DNA from: Thermoanaerobaculia bacterium
GTDB taxonomy: Bacteria; Acidobacteriota; Thermoanaerobaculia; Thermoanaerobaculales; Sulfomarinibacteraceae
Assembly (NCBI GenBank): GCA_027061805.1
Contig: JAMOWA010000057.1
Location: 1 to 64,000 of the forward strand
Reading direction: 5' to 3'
Length of the DNA stretch: 64,000 bases
Part shown: in pieces, positions 45,613 through 52,751 of the stretch
How the letters are laid out: each line of letters opens with the position of its first letter
Numbering within the stretch: position 1 is the stretch's first letter
Notes under the pieces: generated by a model
Seen by the model: only the letters and a program-made list of their open reading frames with translations
Told to the model about the DNA's origin: nothing
The model's database searches: none
Position numbers and translations under genes: made by a program

Positions 45613-45960
45613 ACCCTGATGCGCTCCCAGACCGTCGTCCTCGACCTGGCCCTCGAGGCCGCGTCCATCGCCCTGAAGCTGGCCCAGCGGGTTCCGGTGA
45701 CGCTCAGACCCGTGGCCGACCAGCTGGTCCGCTCGGCTTCGTCCGTCCCCTCGAACCTGGCCGAGGGGCTGGGACGTCCGGGCCGGGCCGGAGCCAACCA
45801 CTGGCGCATCGCCTACGGCTCCGCCCGGGAGGCCGATGTCCAGCTCAGGCTGCTCGCCGGAGCGGGCGCCATCGATGCCCGGCAGGCCGCCATGGCACTC
45901 GACCTCCTCGACCAGGTCCGCGCCATCGCCTGGCGGCACCTCCACCCGCCAACCCGGTGA
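45610..45960 (+). CDS. Four-helix-bundle protein (S23/IVS family), copy 1
   Basis: 116 residues predicted to form four amphipathic helices. Family features: VVLDLALEAASIALKL, then QLVRSASSVPSNLAEGLGRP, the hallmark loop of 23S-rRNA-intervening-sequence proteins, and ANHWRIAYGSAREADVQLRL. Relatives include S23 proteins and the Avd subunit of diversity-generating retroelements, but no reverse transcriptase or rRNA is here. The ATG at 45610 is chosen for the GGAGGTGACC directly before it, conserved in both copies; an ATG at 45589 is possible. The function is unknown. Confidence 0.85.
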   Translation: MTLMRSQTVVLDLALEAASIALKLAQRVPVTLRPVADQLVRSASSVPSNLAEGLGRPGRAGANHWRIAYGSAREADVQLRLLAGAGAIDARQAAMALDLLDQVRAIAWRHLHPPTR

Positions 45961-45970
45961 GGGAGCGATG

Positions 45971-46257
45971 CCGTCACGGTCACGGACATGGCCACGGACA
46001 CGGGCACGGTCAGGGCCAGGGTCAAGGTCAGGGTCACGGTCCCGTCCGTGCCCATGACCATGTTCCTGTTCTCGTCCATGATCGTGCCCCTGTCCCCGTC
46101 CTCGTCCCTGTCCATGACCATGTCCCTGTCCATGCTCTACGGCGCCCTCCGGTCCTCCACCGGAACAGGGTCAGGTCACGGCCAGGGTCGGGGTCACGAA
46201 CACGGACACTGTCAGGGTCGGGGTCGGGGTCGGGAGCGCACGGACATGGTCACCACC
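45971..46257. repeat. Hexanucleotide-periodic array R2 with a central hairpin
   Basis: Second copy of the array, a little shorter than R1, with the same pyrimidine-rich then purine-rich halves and the same central TCCGGT-CCTCC-ACCGGA hairpin (46148-46164). The copies differ by gain and loss of whole six-base units, as expected of slippage. It separates the two four-helix-bundle genes. Confidence 0.85.
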
Positions 46258-46391
46258 GGGTCGTTCGTAGGGGTACGTAGCCTCCGGGCGTCCCGGCGTC
46301 AAGGGCGGGCCTGCGGTCGCTTCGCGACCCTGTGACTCCGGGACGCCCGGAGGCTTCTTCAAGAGCCATGAACGACCCGGAGGTGACCATG
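46245..46391. repeat. Nested palindrome, copy 2, containing the start of the second four-helix-bundle gene
   Basis: Outer arms 46245-46268 and 46368-46391 and inner left arm 46279-46305 are the same as in copy 1. The inner right arm (46328-46355) has one mismatch and one extra base. The innermost hairpin has a different sequence (GGTCGC, TTC, GCGACC; 46315-46329) yet still pairs perfectly. The right outer arm again ends in the gene's own GGAGGTGACCATG. Confidence 0.85.
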
Positions 46392-46739
46392 ACCCACACG
46401 CGCTCCCAGACCGTCGTCCTCGACCTGGCCCTCGAGGCCGCGTCCATCGCCCTGAAGCTGACCCAGCGGGTTCCGGTGACGCTCAGACCCGTGGCCGACC
46501 AGCTGGTCCGCTCGGCCTCCTCCGTCCCCTCGAACCTGGCCGAGGGGCTGGGACGTCCGGGCCGGGCCGGAGCCAACCACTGGCGCATCGCCTACGGCTC
46601 CGCCAGGGAGGCCGACGTCCAGCTCAGGCTCCTTGCCGGAGCGGGCGCCATCGATACCCGCCAGGCCGCCACCGCCCTCGACCTCCTCGACCAGGTCCGC
46701 GCCATCGCCTGGCGGCACCTCCACCCACCCACCCGGTGA
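46389..46739 (+). CDS. Four-helix-bundle protein (S23/IVS family), copy 2
   Basis: 116 residues differing from copy 1 at only five positions (two near the N-terminus and three Ala/Met to Thr changes), so the duplication is recent or homogenised. The NLAEGLGRP loop and all helices are kept and the frame is intact, which suggests the protein is still under selection. The ATG at 46389 has the same ribosome-binding site within the palindrome arm. It is followed by a third partial array. Confidence 0.85.
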   Translation: MTHTRSQTVVLDLALEAASIALKLTQRVPVTLRPVADQLVRSASSVPSNLAEGLGRPGRAGANHWRIAYGSAREADVQLRLLAGAGAIDTRQAATALDLLDQVRAIAWRHLHPPTR

Positions 46740-46750
46740 GGAAGCGATGC

Positions 46751-46900
46751 CGTCACGGACACGGACATGGTCAGGGCCAGGGTCAAGGTCAGGGTCAGGG
46801 CCACGGTCCCGTCCGTGCCCATGACCATGTTCCTGTTCCTGTTCTCGTCCATGATCGTGCCCCTGTCCCCGTCCACGACCATGACCCTGTCCCCCTGTCC
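46751..46900. repeat. Hexanucleotide-periodic array R3, partial
   Basis: Third array, beginning with the same GTCACGGACACGGACATGG phrase as R2 but stopping after the pyrimidine-rich half; the central hairpin and purine-rich half are missing. It ends about 70 bases before the trpS stop. The order is therefore R-gene-R-gene-R(partial). Confidence 0.8.
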
Positions 46901-46967
46901 ATCAACCTCGGCCCCCACCCCCGGGCGGGTACGAGAGGCCGGTGTCCAGCCCGCGGGACCGCCCGGG

Positions 46968-47933
46968 CTACCGGATGCCCACCAGGCTCCGGATGCGATC
47001 CATGAGGGGAACCACCACCTCTCGGGCGCGTCCGGCGCCATCGGCGAGCACGCGCTCCACCTCGTCCGGGTCCTGCGACAGCTCCTCGAAGCGGCGCCGG
47101 GCCTCCCCGAAGCTGTCCAGGTACCACCCGAAGAGCCTCTTCTTCATCTCGCCGTAGCCCACGCCCCCCTCGTCGAAGGCCCGTTCCACCCACTCGCGCT
47201 CCCCCTCGGGAGCGAAGAGACGCAGCAGCTGGTACAGCGAGCTGCCCTCCCGGGGCTTGGGCTCCTCCACCGGCGTGGAGTCGGTGACGATGGACATGAT
47301 GCGCTTGCGGATGGCCTTCTCCGGACCGAAGATGTCGATGGTGTTGCCGTAGGACTTGCTCATCTTCCTGCCGTCCACGCCGGGCACCACCGCCACCTCG
47401 TCCAGGATGATGGGCTCGGGAAGCGTGAACACCTCCTCGCCGTAGCGGGCGTGGAAGGACAGCGCGATGTCCCTGGTGACCTCCAGGTGCTGCTTCTGGT
47501 CCTTGCCCACCGGGACGCGGTCGGAGCTCACGATGAGGATGTCCGCGGCCATGAGCACGGGGTAGGCGAAGAGGCCGTGGCTGGGGACCAGCCCCTGCGC
47601 CACCTTGTCCTTGTAGGAGTGGCACCTCTGGAGGAGCCCCATGGAGGTGACCGTGGAGAGGATCCAGGTGAGCTCCGGGATCTCCACGATGTCCGACTGC
47701 CGGTAGAGCACGCTGCGCTCGGGGTCCAGGCCGAGGGCGAGGAACGCGGTGGCCAGCTCCCGCGTGTTCCTCCGGAGCTCCTCCCCGTCGTGGACGGTGG
47801 TCAGGGCATGGAGGTCCGCCAGGAAGTAGTAGCACTCGTTGTCGCCCTGCAGCTCGATGAACTGCCGGATGGCCCCGAAGTAGTTGCCGATGTGCAGCAC
47901 GCCCGAGGGCTGGACGCCAGACAGGATCCTCAT
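46968..47933 (-). CDS. trpS: Tryptophanyl-tRNA synthetase
   Basis: Class I synthetase of 321 residues. The opening RILSGVQPSGVLHIGNYFGA contains the HIGH-type motif, and GRKMSKSYGN is the KMSKS loop; PVLMAADILIVSSDRVPVGK and DQKQHLEVTRDIA are family blocks. The ATG at 47933 is preceded by AGGAGGTGAC, and a TATCAT -10-like element lies further up at 47953-47958. The gene ends beside the repeat arrays. Confidence 0.96.
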   Translation of the reverse strand: MRILSGVQPSGVLHIGNYFGAIRQFIELQGDNECYYFLADLHALTTVHDGEELRRNTRELATAFLALGLDPERSVLYRQSDIVEIPELTWILSTVTSMGLLQRCHSYKDKVAQGLVPSHGLFAYPVLMAADILIVSSDRVPVGKDQKQHLEVTRDIALSFHARYGEEVFTLPEPIILDEVAVVPGVDGRKMSKSYGNTIDIFGPEKAIRKRIMSIVTDSTPVEEPKPREGSSLYQLLRLFAPEGEREWVERAFDEGGVGYGEMKKRLFGWYLDSFGEARRRFEELSQDPDEVERVLADGAGRAREVVVPLMDRIRSLVGIR

Positions 47934-47958
47934 GTCACCTCCTCGGCGGGGGATGATA

Positions 47959-48194
47959 GCACCTCCCATCCGCACACCCGCCGTCACGGCAGGGTGGCCT
48001 CCCCGGCCCCCCTGCCGGTCGAGAACAACGGAAACCGGCCGGGGAGGAGGAACGGGATCATGGGCAGGAACTGGGGCACGGACGCGGTCGCGATCGCGGA
48101 CACCGATACAATCACGGGCGCCGGCTCCCCCGGTCGATCCTGCCCCGCTCTGCCGTCCGATCCCGGTGCCTCCCCCTTTCCGTGGAAACCAGAC
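47959..48194 (+). other. Intergenic stretch with a short hexamer-like array
   Basis: No gene seen between trpS and the ferredoxin gene. Bases about 48070-48120 carry a degenerate GGACGC/GGTCGC/GATCGC/GGACAC rhythm like the arrays at 45-47 kb. Confidence 0.5.
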
Positions 48195-48220
48195 GGGCCG
48201 GTGCGTCACCGCACCGGCCC
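48195..48220 (-). terminator. Terminator-like hairpin after the ferredoxin gene
   Basis: A perfect 11-bp stem (GGGCCGGTGCG and its complement) with a four-base loop just beyond the ferredoxin stop. On the minus strand it is followed by GTCTGGTTTCC, a poor T-tract. Confidence 0.6.
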
Positions 48221-48242
48221 GGGTCGTGTGGGGTCGGGATGC

Positions 48243-48482
48243 TCAGCAGTCCTCGCCGTCGTCGCCGATGGCCTCGACGGGGCACGACTCCATGGCCTCC
48301 TGGCACTGGGCCTCCTCCTCGTCGTTCTCGGGCTGCTTGTAGACGTAGGAGTACCCCTCGTCCTCGTTGGCCTGGAAGTTGTTGGGCGCCGTCGTCCTGC
48401 ACACGTCGCAGTCGATGCAGGTCGAGTCCACGTAGTACTTCCCCGGTACGTTCAGCTCCACCTTGTCGTTGCAGTCGGCCAT
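48243..48482 (-). CDS. Ferredoxin, single-cluster type
   Basis: 79-residue acidic electron carrier. Cluster ligands are the three Cys of CIDCDVC (residues 22, 25 and 28) and the Cys of SCPVEAI near the C-terminus, the pattern of small [4Fe-4S] ferredoxins. The ATG at 48482 follows AAAGGAGATACAGCA. A strong promoter lies 50 bases upstream and a hairpin after the stop, so it is transcribed alone. Confidence 0.93.
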   Translation of the reverse strand: MADCNDKVELNVPGKYYVDSTCIDCDVCRTTAPNNFQANEDEGYSYVYKQPENDEEEAQCQEAMESCPVEAIGDDGEDC

Positions 48483-48528
48483 TGCTGTATCTCCTTTCCC
48501 CCGTGTGGCCGGGGCGTGCTCGGGGCGC

Positions 48529-48556
48529 ATCCTAGCACACGCCCTCGGGTTGTCAA
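48529..48556 (-). promoter_or_regulatory. Strong sigma-70-type promoter of the ferredoxin gene
   Basis: On the minus strand a perfect -35 TTGACA (48551-48556), a 16-base spacer and TAGGAT (48529-48534). It overlaps the last codons of the upstream secreted-protein gene. Confidence 0.75.
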
Positions 48557-49704
48557 CGAGGCACGGTCCCCCGCGGCGGCAGCTCGAGGGGCGGCCGCCG
48601 TGCCGGCCGGAACCCACCGCCAGTACGTCCCTCGTTCCGGATGGAAGCTTCCTCCTCCGGGGGGGACTCGGGGTTCCACATGCAGTCCACGTCGTACGGG
48701 TACTCGAAGCTCGGGAGCACCGTGGTGGGATCCCCGGAGTCGCCGTCCACGATGGACCCGTAGCAGGTGAACGTCGGTACCGTGTTCTCCGGCGGCGCCG
48801 TGCTCTGCCAGTCGCTGATGGTGATCTTGAGCACGATGTTCCTCACGTCGCTCAGGCCGAAGAGCGTGCTCAGGATCTGGTTGTACTGGATGTGCCCGAG
48901 CGGGCCGAGAAACACGGTCCAGAAGAGATCGTCGCCGTCCTCATCCAGGATGGGGTTGCCGTCCTCGTCGAAGGGATCGATGAAGAGCCGCAGCGAGGTC
49001 TGGGGGTCGGAGGTATTGAAGATCCCCACGTTGTACCGGAAGCGGTCGTCCTCGCGGCCGCCCACGAGTACCTGGTAGGTGAAGTCCCTGCCCTCGCCGA
49101 GCGCCCCGGCATCCGCCAGGTTGTACCAGGCCACTCCGGGAATGCTCTGGCCGTAGGTGGTGGGCTTCTCGATGAACTCGCCCTCGTTCTCGGGGTCCTC
49201 GACCCAGACCGTCGTCTCGTTGTACGTGCGCGACTCCACAAGGATGTTCCGCGGCGTCCCGTTGCTGTCCTCGGTGAGGGTCCCCGACTCCCAGGCGAAG
49301 ATCACGAGGGCCCCGAGATTCGAGAATCCTCCCCGCTCGCTCTTCCAGTACTCACCGACAATGTCCTCGAGCGTGACGCTCCCGCGCGGGGGGATGTCGG
49401 CGAGCTCGGGGTTGACCTTGCCCCACCCATCCTCCTCGCGTCCCCCGAGGCCCTTCTCACGGGAGTTGATGTACCCCGAGTTGTTTCCGATCCCCGTGGA
49501 AATGAAGAAGATCGCCACGTCCACGTTGGTGGTGTCAGCATTGACGATGGTCACGTCCGATCTCCAGACGCTTCCCGAGACCCCCTCGTTGTGGGCCACC
49601 GCCGGGACGTAGACGAGCGACGCGGCGTTGAACTGCGCCGCCGCCGGCCCCGCCACCATCGCACTCACGGCCAGGATCCCCAGAATTCTCGAATGCCGAC
49701 TCAT
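48553..49704 (-). CDS. Secreted protein of unknown function
   Basis: 383 residues with a signal peptide (SRHSRILGILAVSAMVAGPA, cleaved after AAAQ) and no membrane anchor. The mature part is acidic and rich in beta-type sequence: LVYVPAVAHNEGVSGSVWRS, DVTIVNADTTNVDVAIFFIS, then a later repeat-like FRYNVGIFNTSDPQTSLRLF. I do not recognise a named domain. Its start resembles the broken gene at 25.06 kb, so the family has at least two members here. The ATG overlaps the stop of the histidine-kinase gene by 4 bases, so it is expressed with it. Confidence 0.8.
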   Translation of the reverse strand: MSRHSRILGILAVSAMVAGPAAAQFNAASLVYVPAVAHNEGVSGSVWRSDVTIVNADTTNVDVAIFFISTGIGNNSGYINSREKGLGGREEDGWGKVNPELADIPPRGSVTLEDIVGEYWKSERGGFSNLGALVIFAWESGTLTEDSNGTPRNILVESRTYNETTVWVEDPENEGEFIEKPTTYGQSIPGVAWYNLADAGALGEGRDFTYQVLVGGREDDRFRYNVGIFNTSDPQTSLRLFIDPFDEDGNPILDEDGDDLFWTVFLGPLGHIQYNQILSTLFGLSDVRNIVLKITISDWQSTAPPENTVPTFTCYGSIVDGDSGDPTTVLPSFEYPYDVDCMWNPESPPEEEASIRNEGRTGGGFRPARRPPLELPPRGTVPR

Positions 49705-51116
49705 GCATGCCTCCCTCGGCCGCCATCTCCGGCGGCCGGTGCGGGGCCCATCTTGCCATCACCTTCCGGCCGGGGCAAGACGACCCGGGCCTCGAATCCC
49801 CCGCCCTCCACATTCTGCAGCTCGATCCGGCCCCCGTGGGTCCGGGCCACCCGCTCTGCCACGGCGAGGCCCAGGCCGGTTCCCCCCGGCCTGCTGGTGT
49901 AGAAGGCCTCCCGGACCTTCGCCAGGTCCTGCTCCGGAATGCCGTCACCCCGGTCTCTGACCACGATCACCACCTCGTCTGCGGCCGGGATCTCGAGGTC
50001 CACCTCCACCACGCGACGGTCCGGCTCCAGTCCCTCCAGCGCCTGGACGGCGTTGAGCACCAGGTTGATGATCACCTGGCGAAGCTGCCCCTCGTCGCCG
50101 AGAACCGTGACCCGCGGCAGGTCGGCCCCCGCCCGGAGGTGCACCAGGGACTCCCGGGCCTCCGGCTTGAGGAAACCCACCACGTCCCGGACCATCCGGC
50201 CGAGGTCGATGGGCTCCCGCCGGGTCCTGGTGGGGCGGGCGTAGGTCAGGAAGTCGGTGACCAGGCGGGCCAGGCGCCCCACCTCCTTCCGGGTCGAGGC
50301 CAGGGAATCGCCCGTGGCCGCGGCCCCGGAGGCGAGGTCCTCCTCCAGGAGCTCCAGATTCAGGTTGATGGAGTTGAGGGGGTTGCGGATCTCGTGGGCC
50401 AGGTTGGCCGCGAGCTCTCCCAGTGCGGCGAGCTCCTCGGCCTCGCGCCGCTGGTCCTCCAGCCGCCTCGTCCTCTGGATCAGGTGCCACACGAAGGCGA
50501 AGGCCCCCAGGAGCGTCAGCAGCGTCACGCCCGCCACGGTGACCGTCTGGCGGAGCAGGTCCTGCCTGAGCGACGAGATCCGTTCCGCGAGGCGGCCCTT
50601 GCTCATGGTGAGCACCACCTCGCCCACGTCGCCGATGGGTGCCGGGATCTGGTAGGTGTTCTCGGTCTCCCGGACCACGGAGTCGGGCAGCTCCGGCCCC
50701 ACGTCGAGGTTCCTGACCACCCCCTGCGGGATCCTCTCGCGGGATCGGATCTCCGCCTCGTAGACGATGTTCCCGTCCCTGTCGGTGACCGTGATCGAGG
50801 TGAAGACCAGCCGGTTCGCGAGCTCAGCCAGCTTCTGCTCCAGCACCTCACGGCGTTTCTCCACCACGTCGTACACGGTGGCGCCGTCCTCGGAGGCCAT
50901 CTCGCCCGCGAGGCGGTCCACCTCCTCCTTGCCCGCCAGGAGGACGGTCTCCAGGTAGTGCCGGGAGAGGGACCTGGAGATCAGGTGACCGAAGAGGAAG
51001 ATGATCCCCAGGATCATCACGGCCATCACCCCGGCCACGATGGCATACTGGCGCTGCAGCGCGTCGGCCCGCCTGTGGTGCCCCTCACGGGCCGTGGCAG
51101 GCAGCTCGGCCTTCAT
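49701..51116 (-). CDS. Membrane sensor histidine kinase
   Basis: 471 residues: a first membrane helix (about 24-46), a periplasmic sensing region of roughly 150 residues (SITVTDRDGNIVYEAEIRSR), a second helix (about 195-215), then HisKA with LAHEIRNPLNSINLNLELLE (phospho-His) and the HATPase domain with N-box NLVLNAVQAL, G1 DRGDGIPEQ and G2 GGTGLGLAVAERV. No response regulator is adjacent. It lies 15 bases after metK and is coupled to a secreted protein, which may be its sensed partner (inference). Confidence 0.94.
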   Translation of the reverse strand: MKAELPATAREGHHRRADALQRQYAIVAGVMAVMILGIIFLFGHLISRSLSRHYLETVLLAGKEEVDRLAGEMASEDGATVYDVVEKRREVLEQKLAELANRLVFTSITVTDRDGNIVYEAEIRSRERIPQGVVRNLDVGPELPDSVVRETENTYQIPAPIGDVGEVVLTMSKGRLAERISSLRQDLLRQTVTVAGVTLLTLLGAFAFVWHLIQRTRRLEDQRREAEELAALGELAANLAHEIRNPLNSINLNLELLEEDLASGAAATGDSLASTRKEVGRLARLVTDFLTYARPTRTRREPIDLGRMVRDVVGFLKPEARESLVHLRAGADLPRVTVLGDEGQLRQVIINLVLNAVQALEGLEPDRRVVEVDLEIPAADEVVIVVRDRGDGIPEQDLAKVREAFYTSRPGGTGLGLAVAERVARTHGGRIELQNVEGGGFEARVVLPRPEGDGKMGPAPAAGDGGRGRHA

Positions 51117-51131
51117 GGGCCCTGTCGCTCC

Positions 51132-52292
51132 CTACCCGCGGTCCGGGCCGCAGGCGCTCCTGAGGTCCTCCACGCGGTCGGTCCGCTCCCAGGTGAAGTC
51201 GGGCTCCTCGCGGCCGAAGTGCCCGAAGGCCGCCGTGTTCTTGAAGATGGGGCGCCTCAGGTCAAGGTAGTCGATGATTCCCAGCGGCGTGAGGGGGAAG
51301 ACCTCGCGAATGGCGCTCTTGATGGTGTCCTCGGGGACCGTGGACGTCCCGAAGGTGTCGATCATGATGGACACCGGGTCGGCCACGCCGATGGCGTAGG
51401 CCAGCTGGACCTCCACCCGCGAGGCCAGGCCGGCGGCCACGATGTTCTTTGCCACGTGACGCGCCATGTACGAGGCCGAGCGGTCCACCTTCGTGGGGTC
51501 CTTGCCGGAGAAGGCGCCGCCACCGTGGGACCCCACCCCACCGTAGGTGTCCACGATGATCTTCCGGCCCGTCAGGCCGCAGTCGCCCTGGGGGCCGCCG
51601 GTGACGAACCTCCCGGTGGGGTTGATGAAGACCTTGGTGTCGTCGTCGATCATGGCCGGCGGGAGCACCCTGTCGATGATGATCTCGCGGACATCCTCCC
51701 GGAGGTCCCGCAGCGACACCAGGTCCGAGTGCTGGCAGGACACCACGATGGCCTCGATGCGTTTCGGCTCGAAGCCGTCGTACTCCACCGTGATCTGGCT
51801 CTTGCCGTCGGGCCGGAGCCACTCCAGCTCCCCGGTCCGCCTCGCCTCGCTCAGACGGCGGGTGAGCCTGTGGGCCAGCATGATGGGAAGGGGCATCATC
51901 TCGGGCGTCTCGTCGCACGCGAAGCCGAACATGAGCCCCTGGTCACCCGCACCACCCGTGTCCACACCCTGTGCGATGTCCGGCGACTGCGGATCGATGG
52001 AGGAGATCACGGCGCAGGTGGCGTAGTCGAACCCGAACTTCGCCCTGGTGTACCCGATCTCCTTGATGGTCTCCCTGACGATTCCGGGAAAGTCCACGTA
52101 GGTGCTGGTGGTGATCTCGCCTGCGATGAAGGCGAGGCCCGTGGTCACCAGCGTCTCGCAGGCCACCCGGCCCTTGGGGTCCTCCGCCATCACGGCGTCG
52201 AGGATCGCGTCGGAGATCTGGTCCGCGATCTTGTCCGGATGTCCCTCGGTCACGGACTCGGAAGTGAAGAGATGCACACCGTTTCGAGCCAT
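51132..52292 (-). CDS. metK: S-adenosylmethionine synthetase
   Basis: Makes SAM from methionine and ATP. 386 residues; signatures [40 protein letters not shown] and [20 protein letters not shown] are intact. The ATG at 52292 follows GGGAGG. I looked for a SAM riboswitch in the 140 bases upstream and saw none. SAM users in the window include trmB, the radical SAM enzyme and, indirectly, the MTA-phosphorylase-like gene. Confidence 0.97.
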   Translation of the reverse strand: MARNGVHLFTSESVTEGHPDKIADQISDAILDAVMAEDPKGRVACETLVTTGLAFIAGEITTSTYVDFPGIVRETIKEIGYTRAKFGFDYATCAVISSIDPQSPDIAQGVDTGGAGDQGLMFGFACDETPEMMPLPIMLAHRLTRRLSEARRTGELEWLRPDGKSQITVEYDGFEPKRIEAIVVSCQHSDLVSLRDLREDVREIIIDRVLPPAMIDDDTKVFINPTGRFVTGGPQGDCGLTGRKIIVDTYGGVGSHGGGAFSGKDPTKVDRSASYMARHVAKNIVAAGLASRVEVQLAYAIGVADPVSIMIDTFGTSTVPEDTIKSAIREVFPLTPLGIIDYLDLRRPIFKNTAAFGHFGREEPDFTWERTDRVEDLRSACGPDRG

Positions 52293-52431
52293 CGAACCCT
52301 CCCTGGAAGCGGCCACGGTAGCACCACGGACCCGGGTGGTCAACGCGCCCGGAAGAGCCGGTGCACAGCGGTCCGGTCCCGTCACTCCGGTCCGTTGTCC
52401 CCGGGTGCTTCCCCGTGCCATCAGCGCCCCA

Positions 52432-52690
52432 TGAGGACGTTTGCGAAAGAAGCCGTCGGGAGACTGCAGGAGGCCGCCCCGAGCCGCGACCGGCTCCCCG
52501 GCTCGACCTGAACGTCCATCCCCGCCTCGACGACCCGGTGCAACGCCTCTTCAACGCCATGGAGCCGGGAACCTACGTCCGCCCCCACCGTCACGCTCCG
52601 GACCGCTGGGAGCTCTTCCTGATCCTGCGTGGCCGGGCCGCGGTGCTCCACTGCCCCGAGCAGAACGGCCGAGCTGCCAGCACCGGGATC
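52432..52690 (+). pseudogene. Decayed WbuC-like cupin gene
   Basis: An ATG at 52432 opens [20 protein letters not shown] and soon stops. In the neighbouring frame [20 protein letters not shown] and GTYVRPHRHAPDRWELFLIL, then RGRAAVLHC, match the cupin core of WbuC-type proteins, including the metal-binding RPHRH histidines. The C-terminal half is absent; the sequence turns to low complexity before the converging ABC-transporter gene ends. It is frameshifted and truncated. Confidence 0.72.
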
Positions 52691-52751
52691 GGGACGCGGA
52701 GGACGCGGGGGTGCCGCCGGGGCATCCCCGGAGCCTGGAGCCCTCCCACCC

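Noticed and set aside
45123-46280. Long plus-strand frame with His-Gly-Gln-rich repeats
   Set aside because: It arises because the hexamer arrays lack stop codons in several frames; it runs through the palindrome and out of frame across the four-helix-bundle gene.
45147-46900. Diversity-generating retroelement suggested by the Avd-like four-helix bundle
   Set aside because: No reverse transcriptase, template repeat or variable repeat with adenine-specific change was found in the window.
45147-46900. 23S rRNA intervening sequence
   Set aside because: There is no rRNA sequence on either side; the neighbours are aroDE and trpS.
52293-52431. SAM riboswitch upstream of metK
   Set aside because: No SAM-I, SAM-II or SAM/SAH-type conserved core could be recognised, and the leader appears short.
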